DNA of 64,000 nt from Hirschia baltica ATCC 49814 (lineage in GTDB: Bacteria > Pseudomonadota > Alphaproteobacteria > Caulobacterales > Hyphomonadaceae): NCBI RefSeq assembly GCF_000023785.1, contig NC_012982.1:3038001-3102000 (forward strand). The letters run 5' to 3'. The notes under the pieces are model-generated. The model did not search any database and was not told where the DNA came from. It saw nothing but the letters and a program-made list of their open reading frames with translations. Below, piece by piece: positions 35,505-43,829 of this stretch; position 1 is the first letter of the stretch, and every line of letters begins with the position of its first letter. The position numbers and the translations under genes were made by a program.

Positions 35505-36003
35505 GTCCATAGCAGAAACTATTTCCAAGTTATCATTCCTTCTATCACGACTATGTTTATGGATTTCCAGCATTGGTATTGTTGCCATAACCGCGATTAT
35601 ATTCTGGCAAGTCATTGCACGGTATATTTTCAATGCTAGCCCGTCTTGGAGCGAACAACTCGCGCTTTATCTTCTGGTCTGGACAGTCCTGTTCGCAGCA
35701 GCTGCAGGCGTTAGGGAACAATTTCATATTCACATCACCGTATTCCAGAATGGTCTGAATAAAACCCGTTTGCCTACAATCATATTCACCCATTTAGTCA
35801 CAGCGAGTGCGGGCCTCACTCTTGCTATCTACGGCACAAAATTAGTTTCTCGTCTATGGCAATATCCAATCCCGTCTTTGGGGCTGCCCCGTGGATCTGC
35901 ATTTTTGCCTCTTCCACTTGCCGGAGCTCTAATCTGCTTTTTTGCGATAGAACACATCATCGCCAATAGTCGCAATGAGAAGGTGATACCAGCATGGCGC
36001 TAA
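35497..36003 (+). CDS. TRAP transporter small permease (DctQ type)
   Basis: A 168-residue membrane protein with four predicted helices and the family segment IFWQVIARYIFNASPSWSEQLALYLLVWTVLFAAAAGVRE. The ATG at 35497 has TGGAG seven bases upstream and overlaps the DctP-type gene by eight bases. The longer open frame from 35458 would read through that gene's end and is less likely. It overlaps the large permease gene by ten bases. Confidence 0.9.
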   Translation: MFESIAETISKLSFLLSRLCLWISSIGIVAITAIIFWQVIARYIFNASPSWSEQLALYLLVWTVLFAAAAGVREQFHIHITVFQNGLNKTRLPTIIFTHLVTASAGLTLAIYGTKLVSRLWQYPIPSLGLPRGSAFLPLPLAGALICFFAIEHIIANSRNEKVIPAWR

Positions 36004-37274
36004 CCCTTCTTCTCCTTGCACTCGCTATTTTTCTAGTTGCTGGTGTGCCAATATCATTTGCGCTGCTTTCCGCATCAGTCCTGACACTTGTATATCTAGA
36101 CATCGCACCAGTGATTGCTGTTCAGCAATTGGCCGCTGGTATCAATGTCTTCTCTCTTATGGCCATCCCATTCTTTATATTCGCAGGCGACCTCATGTAT
36201 CGCTCAGGAATAGCAGAAAAGCTTTTACAGGTTGCAGATGCAGCGCTCGGCAGGCTTCAGGGCGGATTAGGTCAAGTTGATGTGGGCGCTTCTATGCTGT
36301 TTGGAGCCGTCTCTGGATCTTCAATAGCGTCCGTTTCCGCACTTGGTTCTTCGCTCATGCCTGCAATGCAAGAAAAAGGTTATGACAAAGACTATGCGGT
36401 CAATGTGACGTGCTGCGCCGCAATTTTGGGTGTCATCATCCCTCCATCTCACAATATGATCATCTATGCCGCGTCTTCAGGTTTAGGCATATCAATTGGT
36501 GATCTGTTTTTGGCTGGGATATTTCCCGGCATTATCGCCGGTATAGCGCTAGCTATTACAGCTTGGATAATTGCTCGCAAACGCAACTACCCTAAAGGCG
36601 TCTTCCCTGGATGGCCTGCCTTTCTAAAAGCGAGCATTATCGCTTTGCCGGGCCTGTTTACAGCCGTTATTATTGTGGTGGGCATACTTGGAGGTGTCTT
36701 CACGCCAACTGAAAGCTCTGCTGTTGCCATTGTCTACACATTGATAGTTGCCGCCTTTGTGTACCGAACCCTGACTCCAACAACCTTTGCACTCGCATGT
36801 CGAGGCGCTGTGCAAACGACAGCAATCGTGATGATGATAATTGGATCAGCAGCAGTGTTTGGTTGGTTACTCGCCCTTTTGCACGCGCCTACGCAATTGG
36901 CTCAACTTGTCATGTCGATTTCAGATAATCCAACACTGGTCATGTTGATGGTGATTTTGGTTCTTCTCATTCTAGGAACTTTCATGGATATGGCCCCTCT
37001 TATCATTATCACCACACCGATTTTCTTACCCATGATGATGGAATTGGGTGTTGATCCAGTTCACTTTGGTATCGTGCTTATTCTCACCTTAGGCATAGGT
37101 CTCGTAACGCCGCCAGTTGGGTCCGTGCTTTTCGTGGGAGCAGCCATTGGTGACATTAAAATTGAAGAAACAGTCAAAACAATTTGGCCTTTCTATCTTG
37201 CACTCATAGCGGCGCTTTTGCTGACGGCTTACATACCAAGCTTGACGCTTTTCCTGCCAAGTGTATTTCAGTAA
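35994..37274 (+). CDS. TRAP transporter large permease (DctM type)
   Basis: A 426-residue polytopic protein of the DctM family, with the typical start LLLLALAIFLVAGVPISFALL, then IPFFIFAGDLMYRSGIAEKLL, FGAVSGSSIASVSALGSSLMPAM and GLVTPPVGSVLFVGAAIG. It forms the sodium-coupled channel of the TRAP system together with the two preceding genes, with which it overlaps. A GH43 gene follows after 61 bases. Confidence 0.93.
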   Translation: MALTLLLLALAIFLVAGVPISFALLSASVLTLVYLDIAPVIAVQQLAAGINVFSLMAIPFFIFAGDLMYRSGIAEKLLQVADAALGRLQGGLGQVDVGASMLFGAVSGSSIASVSALGSSLMPAMQEKGYDKDYAVNVTCCAAILGVIIPPSHNMIIYAASSGLGISIGDLFLAGIFPGIIAGIALAITAWIIARKRNYPKGVFPGWPAFLKASIIALPGLFTAVIIVVGILGGVFTPTESSAVAIVYTLIVAAFVYRTLTPTTFALACRGAVQTTAIVMMIIGSAAVFGWLLALLHAPTQLAQLVMSISDNPTLVMLMVILVLLILGTFMDMAPLIIITTPIFLPMMMELGVDPVHFGIVLILTLGIGLVTPPVGSVLFVGAAIGDIKIEETVKTIWPFYLALIAALLLTAYIPSLTLFLPSVFQ

Positions 37275-37335
37275 CAAAAGCAAAAATAAAAAATGCGGGG
37301 CTTTAAAACAATGACATTAAATGGGGAGATTAAAC

Positions 37336-39036
37336 ATGAAAAACAAAGCACTAAAGCTCTACACATCTGTACTCGCACTCGCTTTTACGGCGGCATGTCA
37401 ACCAACAGATAAAGCCTCTTCTATTGAAGAAACCCAACAAAAAAAAACGGCAAGTTTTGAATATTTTTCTTATTCAGGCCAAACACCAGAAACAGTCGAA
37501 TTGGCGGACAACCAATACCAAAATCCAATTCTAGCTGGCTATTATCCAGATCCTTCTGTTTTGCGCGTCGATGAAGATTATTATCTGGTCAATTCCAGTT
37601 TCTCGCACTTTCCTGGCATCCCCGTTTTTCATTCAAAAGACCTCGTAAATTGGTCTCAAATCGGCAACGCAATTGATCGATCAGACCAGCTTGATTTCTC
37701 AGGACTGACCGTTTCTAGAGGTGTGTTTGCACCTGATATTTCCTACCATGATGGGGTGTTTTATATCGTCACCACTTGCGTTGATTGCAAAGGTAATTTC
37801 GTTATCACCGCAGATAATCCTACCGGCCCATGGTCAGATCCGATTTGGCTAGATTTTGACGGCATTGACCCATCCATTTTTTGGGAAGGCGAGAAAGCCT
37901 ATATCGTCAATAATGATGCACCGATCGGAGCCCCCATATATGAAGGGCATCGCGCAATTTGGGTTCAAGAATTTGACTGGCAAAATCTCAAAATGGTCGG
38001 AGAGCGTACCCTGCTAATTAATGGCGGCGTAGATATCATTACCGAACCTGTCTGGATTGAAGGCCCACATATATTAAAACGCGATAATTATTATTACCTC
38101 ACCGCCGCCGAGGGTGGAACCAGCGTCAATCACTCCCAGACCATATTCAGGTCCAAAGACGTCAGAGGTCCATTCCTTCCTGCAGACCACAATCCCATCC
38201 TTACGCAAAGAGATTTAGCCCCAGATAGAACACACCCTATTTCCGCTGCAGGGCATGCAAAGTTTGTTGAAACGCAAAATGGAGAATGGTGGGCAACTTT
38301 TTTAAGCACACGTCCATATGATGCAGAAGACCACTATAATATTGGCCGTGAAACCTTCTTACTTCCCGTTAGCTGGAATGATGGCTGGCCTTACATACTG
38401 CCCGCTGGAGAAGCAATTCCTTTTGCCCACGCCAAACCAAACCTGCCTGCTCAGGCAGCCCCAGCCTTGCCGCTAACTGGTAATTTCAGCTATCGCGATG
38501 AGTTTGAAAGAAGCGCTCTATCTCAACAATGGGTTGGAGTTCGCAATCCTGAAAGCGCATTTTATTCCGTTGAAAACGGCGCACTTAATCTAAGGTGTGA
38601 TTATGCCTTTGGTGATCTTTCTCACGCACCTTCATTTATCGGCCGCCGCCAACAGCACCACATCGCGACAGCCACAACATCCCTCTCCTATACACCTCAA
38701 GCTAACGGTGATCAGGCCGGTTTAGTTGCCATTCAAAATGATACATCATTGGTATTTTTCGGAATTGAGAAAGACGAGAACGGCACCAATATTGTTGTTA
38801 GAACAAAAGACAATTCCGACAACGACACATTGCTGGCCTCAGCGCCAATAACCAATCTTGAGAATATAGACCTGACATTAAGCAGCGATGCCGGACTGAT
38901 GCAGTTTGAATACACAATTGACGGAGCGCAAACAGTGTTGGCTCAAGACATTGATGCAACGCTATTAAGCACCGCAAAGGCAGGCGGATTTGTCGGCACA
39001 ATCATTGGCCCCTATTGTCACTCTTCCGTACAATAA
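37336..39036 (+). CDS. GH43 lipoprotein (beta-xylosidase or arabinofuranosidase type)
   Basis: A 566-residue two-domain enzyme. The start at 37336 is chosen because GGGGAG stands seven bases before it and it yields a clean lipoprotein signal (TAAC, Cys21); an in-frame ATG at 37321 is the alternative. The five-bladed propeller carries the GH43 triad: Asp72 in YYPDPSV, Asp178 in GIDPSIF and Glu242 in IEGPHIL. The C-terminal part (about 380-566, from YRDEFERSALSQQW) is a concanavalin-like beta-sandwich of the GH43_C2 type. It probably removes xylose or arabinose from xylo-oligosaccharides in the periplasm. It is the last gene of the manD operon. Confidence 0.9.
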   Translation: MKNKALKLYTSVLALAFTAACQPTDKASSIEETQQKKTASFEYFSYSGQTPETVELADNQYQNPILAGYYPDPSVLRVDEDYYLVNSSFSHFPGIPVFHSKDLVNWSQIGNAIDRSDQLDFSGLTVSRGVFAPDISYHDGVFYIVTTCVDCKGNFVITADNPTGPWSDPIWLDFDGIDPSIFWEGEKAYIVNNDAPIGAPIYEGHRAIWVQEFDWQNLKMVGERTLLINGGVDIITEPVWIEGPHILKRDNYYYLTAAEGGTSVNHSQTIFRSKDVRGPFLPADHNPILTQRDLAPDRTHPISAAGHAKFVETQNGEWWATFLSTRPYDAEDHYNIGRETFLLPVSWNDGWPYILPAGEAIPFAHAKPNLPAQAAPALPLTGNFSYRDEFERSALSQQWVGVRNPESAFYSVENGALNLRCDYAFGDLSHAPSFIGRRQQHHIATATTSLSYTPQANGDQAGLVAIQNDTSLVFFGIEKDENGTNIVVRTKDNSDNDTLLASAPITNLENIDLTLSSDAGLMQFEYTIDGAQTVLAQDIDATLLSTAKAGGFVGTIIGPYCHSSVQ

Positions 39037-39057
39037 CTCCACAAACCAACAGCAAAT

Positions 39058-39089
39058 AAAAAGCCTCCCCTTTATGGGGGAGGCTTTTT
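39058..39089. terminator. Bidirectional terminator
   Basis: AAAAAGCCTCCCC and GGGGAGGCTTTTT form a 13-bp stem around a 6-base loop, with A-run and T-run on opposite sides. It separates the convergent GH43 (plus) and GH67 (minus) genes and serves both. Confidence 0.92.
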
Positions 39090-39115
39090 CTTGAGAAGAT
39101 CTCTTCATTTCTAAA

Positions 39116-41284
39116 CTATTGTGTTTGTCCCGGCGCAAACGGAAATGAAAGCGCCTTATAATACTCCAGGCTATGTTCAGGCTGCGCACTTCCCTCTGGA
39201 AGTTCCAATCCGTTAATGCTCATCCAATAAGCGAGAGAAGCATCACGCCACCATTTTGCTTCTTTATGTTGAATACCCAGAAAATCAGAAATTTGCTGAT
39301 ACCGTTCAGCGTCAATTTCGCCTTCAAGGTTTAGCCAATCAGATTGCATCTTCGCCACAGCATCCACACCGCGATCATAATGGCGCACCATTTCCTGCCA
39401 AAGCGTCAAACCGCTCTTCATCTCATAATCCCAACCAACTCGGTGGAACCATAGTAAAAGATTGTCCGGCACGGTTTCCAAATTGCTCCATTTTTTACGC
39501 AAAGGTTTTGCATATTGAGCCAGTGCATTTGACCCTGTTTTTGTGCGATCAAAACCGATTTCATCGGCGGTCGCACGGTGGTAATAATACGGGTTCCAGT
39601 CAGCGCGCCCCAGATCATCCACCCAAGGCCCGGGTCCATAATGATGGCCTGTGCCCATAAGGTGAGTTAAGCCTAGAGGTGTCATGTAATCGACAACCGC
39701 TTCCCGCGATCCCATCATCATGCTCAAAACGGTTTCTTCACCGGCATTTGATAAATCAAACGTCTGATCAATCCACTCTTCTGCAATAGATGAACTTGAT
39801 AGTTTCGGGTTCCATGCCAAACGCCCAAAAGCATACCAATTGGCTTGATCAAATATGGAACCAGCCCAATTGCGATCGCGCCCAATATTGGCCACACCGG
39901 CTATTCCTGACAGTTTGTGATTAAAAGTTTTGCCATCTACAATATCGGCGACACTGGCGTCTTCTTTCTTCACATGAGTGTCCGTATCAAGCACCTCTTC
40001 CCACATCGGCCCCAAATAAGCCAAGTGCGTTGAAAACCCCAGATATTCCTTAGTCAGCTGAAGTTCGAGCATCACAGGCGTTTTTTCCATGCCGCCAAAT
40101 AATGGGTGGATGGGCTCACGTGGTTGAAAGTCCAATGGTCCGTTTTTAGACTGAACCAGCACATTGTCTCTAAACTTGCCATCAAGCGGAACAAACTCGT
40201 CATATGCTTGTTTGACACGATCATCTGGCTCTTCAGCGGAATAAACAAAGGCCCGCCACATCACAACGCCGCCATTTGGGGCCACTGCGTCTGCTAGCAT
40301 ATTTGCACCCTCAGCATGGTCACGATCGTAATCTTGCGGCCCGGGCTGGCCTTCTGAATTTGCTTTGACGAGAAAACCACCAAAATCTGGGATATATTCG
40401 TAAATTTCATCCGCTTTGGTTTTCCACCATTCCTGAACATCGCTATTGCGCGGATCCGCTGTCTCCAACCCGTCCAGCTCCATTGGTGCCGAGAAACGCG
40501 CCGTTAAATAGACTTTTATGCCATATGGACGAAACACATCTGCGAGCGCTGCAACTTTCTCAAGGTATCGCGGCGTTAAAACGGTCGCGTCCGCATTCAC
40601 ATTTGTTAGAACTGTTCCATTGATACCGACAGATGCATTCGCGCGCGCATAATCTGTGTATCGGGGCGACATATAGTCGGGCATACGAAACCAATCCCAG
40701 ATGGACTCACCTGAAAAACCGCGCTCGACATGACCATTCAGATCATCCCAATGATTAAGTACGCGCAAATCAATGGCGGGTGCTTGTGTGATATCCAGTT
40801 TTGTCAGATCCGCTTCTGAAGCCACCTGCCTTAGATAGTCAAACACACCATAGAGCAGACCAATATCTGTCTTCGCGCCAATCAGTGTATGGCCTATCTC
40901 TTCGCCGTTTTCACTGCGAATGATATATCCCTCATCGCTTTCTACAGCTTCTAAATCACTCTGGAGAGAACCAGAACACTGCGTACTACTTAGTATAAGT
41001 GTTCCATCTTCAAGCTTGTCATGACGTACCAGTTCACTGCCGGTCATCGCCATGAAAGCCGATTGCAACTCATCCGATATAATATTCAGCGTTGGCGAAT
41101 TTGTTTCACAATCAAGCATGAAGCCAGTTGGAAATGCCGCCGCCTCTGGGTCCATGCGAGCATGGCGCAACCATAATTCATAACCATCCTCTGCCTGTGC
41201 ACGCATAGGCATCACAGCCACAAGCCCTAGTGCGACAATTGAGGATGCAAACACTTTCCCCAGTTTTCCAAAAATCATCTTCAT
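39116..41284 (-). CDS. aguA: GH67 alpha-glucuronidase
   Basis: About 722 residues with the ATG at 41284, which gives a normal signal peptide (MKMIFGKLGKVF to MRAQAED) and has GAGG 11 bases upstream; the ATG at 41341 overlaps the preceding gene by eight bases. GH67 hallmarks are GYELWLRHARMD, then LRVLNHWDDLNGHVERGFSGESIWDW and VKANSEGQPGP with the catalytic Glu, and ELQLTKEYLGFSTHL. The enzyme removes (4-O-methyl)glucuronic acid from the non-reducing end of xylo-oligosaccharides. It is probably periplasmic. The released uronate would go to the TRAP system and UxaC/ManD. It is co-transcribed with the acetylesterase gene just upstream. Confidence 0.93.
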   Translation of the reverse strand: MKMIFGKLGKVFASSIVALGLVAVMPMRAQAEDGYELWLRHARMDPEAAAFPTGFMLDCETNSPTLNIISDELQSAFMAMTGSELVRHDKLEDGTLILSSTQCSGSLQSDLEAVESDEGYIIRSENGEEIGHTLIGAKTDIGLLYGVFDYLRQVASEADLTKLDITQAPAIDLRVLNHWDDLNGHVERGFSGESIWDWFRMPDYMSPRYTDYARANASVGINGTVLTNVNADATVLTPRYLEKVAALADVFRPYGIKVYLTARFSAPMELDGLETADPRNSDVQEWWKTKADEIYEYIPDFGGFLVKANSEGQPGPQDYDRDHAEGANMLADAVAPNGGVVMWRAFVYSAEEPDDRVKQAYDEFVPLDGKFRDNVLVQSKNGPLDFQPREPIHPLFGGMEKTPVMLELQLTKEYLGFSTHLAYLGPMWEEVLDTDTHVKKEDASVADIVDGKTFNHKLSGIAGVANIGRDRNWAGSIFDQANWYAFGRLAWNPKLSSSSIAEEWIDQTFDLSNAGEETVLSMMMGSREAVVDYMTPLGLTHLMGTGHHYGPGPWVDDLGRADWNPYYYHRATADEIGFDRTKTGSNALAQYAKPLRKKWSNLETVPDNLLLWFHRVGWDYEMKSGLTLWQEMVRHYDRGVDAVAKMQSDWLNLEGEIDAERYQQISDFLGIQHKEAKWWRDASLAYWMSINGLELPEGSAQPEHSLEYYKALSFPFAPGQTQ

Positions 41285-41333
41285 TTGTGATTTTTCCTCA
41301 AACGCGTCCACATGCTTGTTTTCAAATTGAAAT

Positions 41334-43349
41334 TCATTCATCTTCTACCACCAATTCAAATGGTGTGACCGGCACATAGTCACCTTCAAATAGGGTTGGA
41401 ATTGGCGAATCCGCCCACGCATAACGAATGCGTGCGCCTTGGGTTTTGTCGTCAATTGAAATGCGAAGACTATCCTGCCCTTCAAGGCTTGCTGGCACAA
41501 AACGGCATCCTTCCAACGGCGTGCAATACTCAACACCAGATAAATTATCACCGCCATAAATGCGCAAGCCATCCTGCGTATTCATAAACTCAGCAACAAT
41601 TCCATCATCGCTATAATATGCCCTTACAGGCTGGGCATTATCGCCCAATTGCTTACGATCCGACGTTTGCAGATACCCCAAAGACTCAACGACACGCTGC
41701 GCCACAACCTGCTTATTTGCAGGGTGGATATCAATGCGATCTCCAATATCAATTGTGACAACCAGTCCGGTGTTTTCATCAGCTAAAGCCGCCCGTCTCT
41801 GTGCATCACGCACACCTGATGACCCACTCTCAACCGGCTCAAATGGCAAATTTCCATAATTTGCAAGCTGGATAACCACAACCGGCAAATCAGAAGTAAA
41901 CATGAGCCGCCAGCCTTTAATCAACCCAGCCAACATTTGCTCATAATCTTCTGGATTGCTCGCATTGCTTTCACCCTGATACCAGAATGCCGCCTTGAAT
42001 TTCAAACCATCCAAAGGCGACACCATACCATTGTGAATACCAGACAAACCATTCATTGTTTCCCATGGCGCACGATCCATAGAGCTTGGTCCGTTTTCAA
42101 TCAGCTGCCATTGCCAATTTTCAAAACCAATATTTTGCTGCTGCCAGTTCACACCAGAATCGCTAAGGTCTAAAATTCCACCAGCCTTCCAGCCATTCTC
42201 AATCGCAATCGTAATTATGTTTTTGCCTGACTTCAGCAAGCCTGCACTTGCCTCATAAACCGAGGCTACACTCCAGCCATAGCCAGAGCCAACGAACTCA
42301 CCATTCACCCAAACATAATCGCGTTCATCAGTCAGCCCGACAGATAAATCCAACGCTGATCCGTCATAATCTTCTGGCAAATTCAATTCAGTTTGAAACC
42401 AGATTAAGCCTTTATATTCCTCTATTTCTTCAATGCCCCAGGCTTGATAATTGCCCATGGTTTCAGGTGCTTTTTTCCACGCCTGATCAATACTTTGTGA
42501 CGCATTTTCCCAAGGCTTTGATGCTGAAGGAAACGTGCTATCCCACCACGTATTTAGTCTTTCTCCGAATTTGGATATCGCTGCTTTGGGAGTCTCCCTA
42601 TAGTTTTGCAGCATCTCCAACTCATCTGAAACCAGACCCGTTTCCGCCAACGAAGCTTCATTCATCCACGCTTCTATACGTGTTCCGCCCCATGCTGCCT
42701 GCACTAGGCCAATGGGAGTATCTGATTTCTTTTCCAACTCTTTAGCCGAGAACCAGCAAACCGCTGAAAAATTCTCAACTGTTTTTGCACTCGCCATTTC
42801 CCACGAAACATCGCCAGTGACACTTTTTTGCGGCGCATTGAATGAGCGCATTGGCATTTGAAACAAACGAATATTAGAGCCGTCAGCTGCCGGAATTTCG
42901 CGATTGGGATTAAGCGCACGAGACACTGGAAATTCCATGTTGGACTGTCCAGAACACAGATACACATCGCCAATTAAGACATCTTCCAGCACTTGAACCT
43001 GACCATCTTCAGTTTCAACTTTAACCTGATATGGCCCCATTACGTCTGGTTCATCAAAACTTATCCGCCAATTACCAACAAGGTCTGCTTCTGCTTGTTT
43101 GGTTTCACCATTAAAGGTCAGATTTATTTTTTGACCCGAGCCAGCCCGCCCCCAAAACGGAATTTCATACCCTTGTTGTAATACCATGTGATCTGAGAAC
43201 ACATTGCTCAAAATTGGTGCGCTCTTACCTTCCTCAACCGAGGATGCTGTTGAACCAGATGTCGTTGAATCACATGCAACAACTCCACAAACCATTGCAG
43301 ATATAAGCGCCGCCTTGATGCCAACCGTATTCAAGAACTGAATTCGCAC
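41334..43349 (-). CDS. CE20-like / sialate O-acetylesterase-type lipoprotein, likely xylan acetylesterase
   Basis: A 671-residue SGNH-fold esterase. The lipobox is VVAC with Cys26. Block I of the SGNH fold is seen in LCSGQSNMEFPV, with the nucleophile Ser, followed by GLVQAAWGGTRIEAWM. A jelly-roll region (about 310-410, with DYVWVNGEFVGSG) is inserted between the halves of the esterase domain, and AAFWYQGESNASNP follows. This arrangement is that of the CE20 xylan acetylesterases. In this locus it would remove acetyl groups from glucuronoxylan oligomers so that GH67 and GH3 can act. It is first in a two-gene operon with GH67 and divergent from GH3. Confidence 0.87.
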   Translation of the reverse strand: MRIQFLNTVGIKAALISAMVCGVVACDSTTSGSTASSVEEGKSAPILSNVFSDHMVLQQGYEIPFWGRAGSGQKINLTFNGETKQAEADLVGNWRISFDEPDVMGPYQVKVETEDGQVQVLEDVLIGDVYLCSGQSNMEFPVSRALNPNREIPAADGSNIRLFQMPMRSFNAPQKSVTGDVSWEMASAKTVENFSAVCWFSAKELEKKSDTPIGLVQAAWGGTRIEAWMNEASLAETGLVSDELEMLQNYRETPKAAISKFGERLNTWWDSTFPSASKPWENASQSIDQAWKKAPETMGNYQAWGIEEIEEYKGLIWFQTELNLPEDYDGSALDLSVGLTDERDYVWVNGEFVGSGYGWSVASVYEASAGLLKSGKNIITIAIENGWKAGGILDLSDSGVNWQQQNIGFENWQWQLIENGPSSMDRAPWETMNGLSGIHNGMVSPLDGLKFKAAFWYQGESNASNPEDYEQMLAGLIKGWRLMFTSDLPVVVIQLANYGNLPFEPVESGSSGVRDAQRRAALADENTGLVVTIDIGDRIDIHPANKQVVAQRVVESLGYLQTSDRKQLGDNAQPVRAYYSDDGIVAEFMNTQDGLRIYGGDNLSGVEYCTPLEGCRFVPASLEGQDSLRISIDDKTQGARIRYAWADSPIPTLFEGDYVPVTPFELVVEDE

Positions 43350-43829
43350 GTCTCACTCTCCCCTAGTGTTTGTTTATATTTATTTTTCAGTTTCCGTCTC
43401 ATGCGGAACCGTAATCTTTTTAGTCTACATCACCCGTATGCCTGCATTGGGAAATACCCCAACATCCTGCCCGAAGATTAGACTTATCTCGCTGGAAACA
43501 GGAATGAAGACACTCTCTAATACTACAATTTATGTCAGACCAATTTTAAAAATCTATCTGTCCAATTTATTCTGCACTATAGAATTCTGTCAACCACGCC
43601 TGAGCCAGATGTAGGGCCTAAAGTCCGAAAATCTGCTCCTCACTTAAACGTGAACCTAAATCAAAAATTAGACAGAGACAACGATGGACTTATATATAAA
43701 ACCAAGGATATAAACCAACGCATAAAACAAAGAATAACGCATCCTTGATCACCGGCATCTTGCTATATCTTTTATAGCTCGATGAAGGCGCTCAAACGAT
43801 GCCAATAAAAACTCTTGGAGGATTCAATA
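43350..43829. promoter_or_regulatory. Divergent control region between acetylesterase/GH67 and GH3
   Basis: This 480-base region separates two xylan units. It holds a LacI-like operator candidate (43675-43689) nearer the GH3 gene. A short open frame at 43366-43614 has no recognisable features and is left out. Nothing else was identified. Confidence 0.6.
43675..43689 (+). promoter_or_regulatory. Candidate LacI-family operator before the GH3 gene
   Basis: GAGACAACGATGGAC, 141 bases before the GH3 ATG. The same word in the same gene-directed orientation precedes the GPH symporter (exact match) and the xylan-locus TonB receptor (one difference). The centre CAACGWTG is (nearly) palindromic, as LacI-family sites are. 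Confidence 0.6.

Noticed and set aside
42248-42745. 165-codon open frame on the plus strand
   Set aside because: Antisense shadow of the acetylesterase gene without start signals.
43366-43614. 82-codon open frame in the GH3 upstream region
   Set aside because: No ribosome binding site, no similarity pattern, and it lies in a regulatory region; composition resembles random AT-rich DNA.
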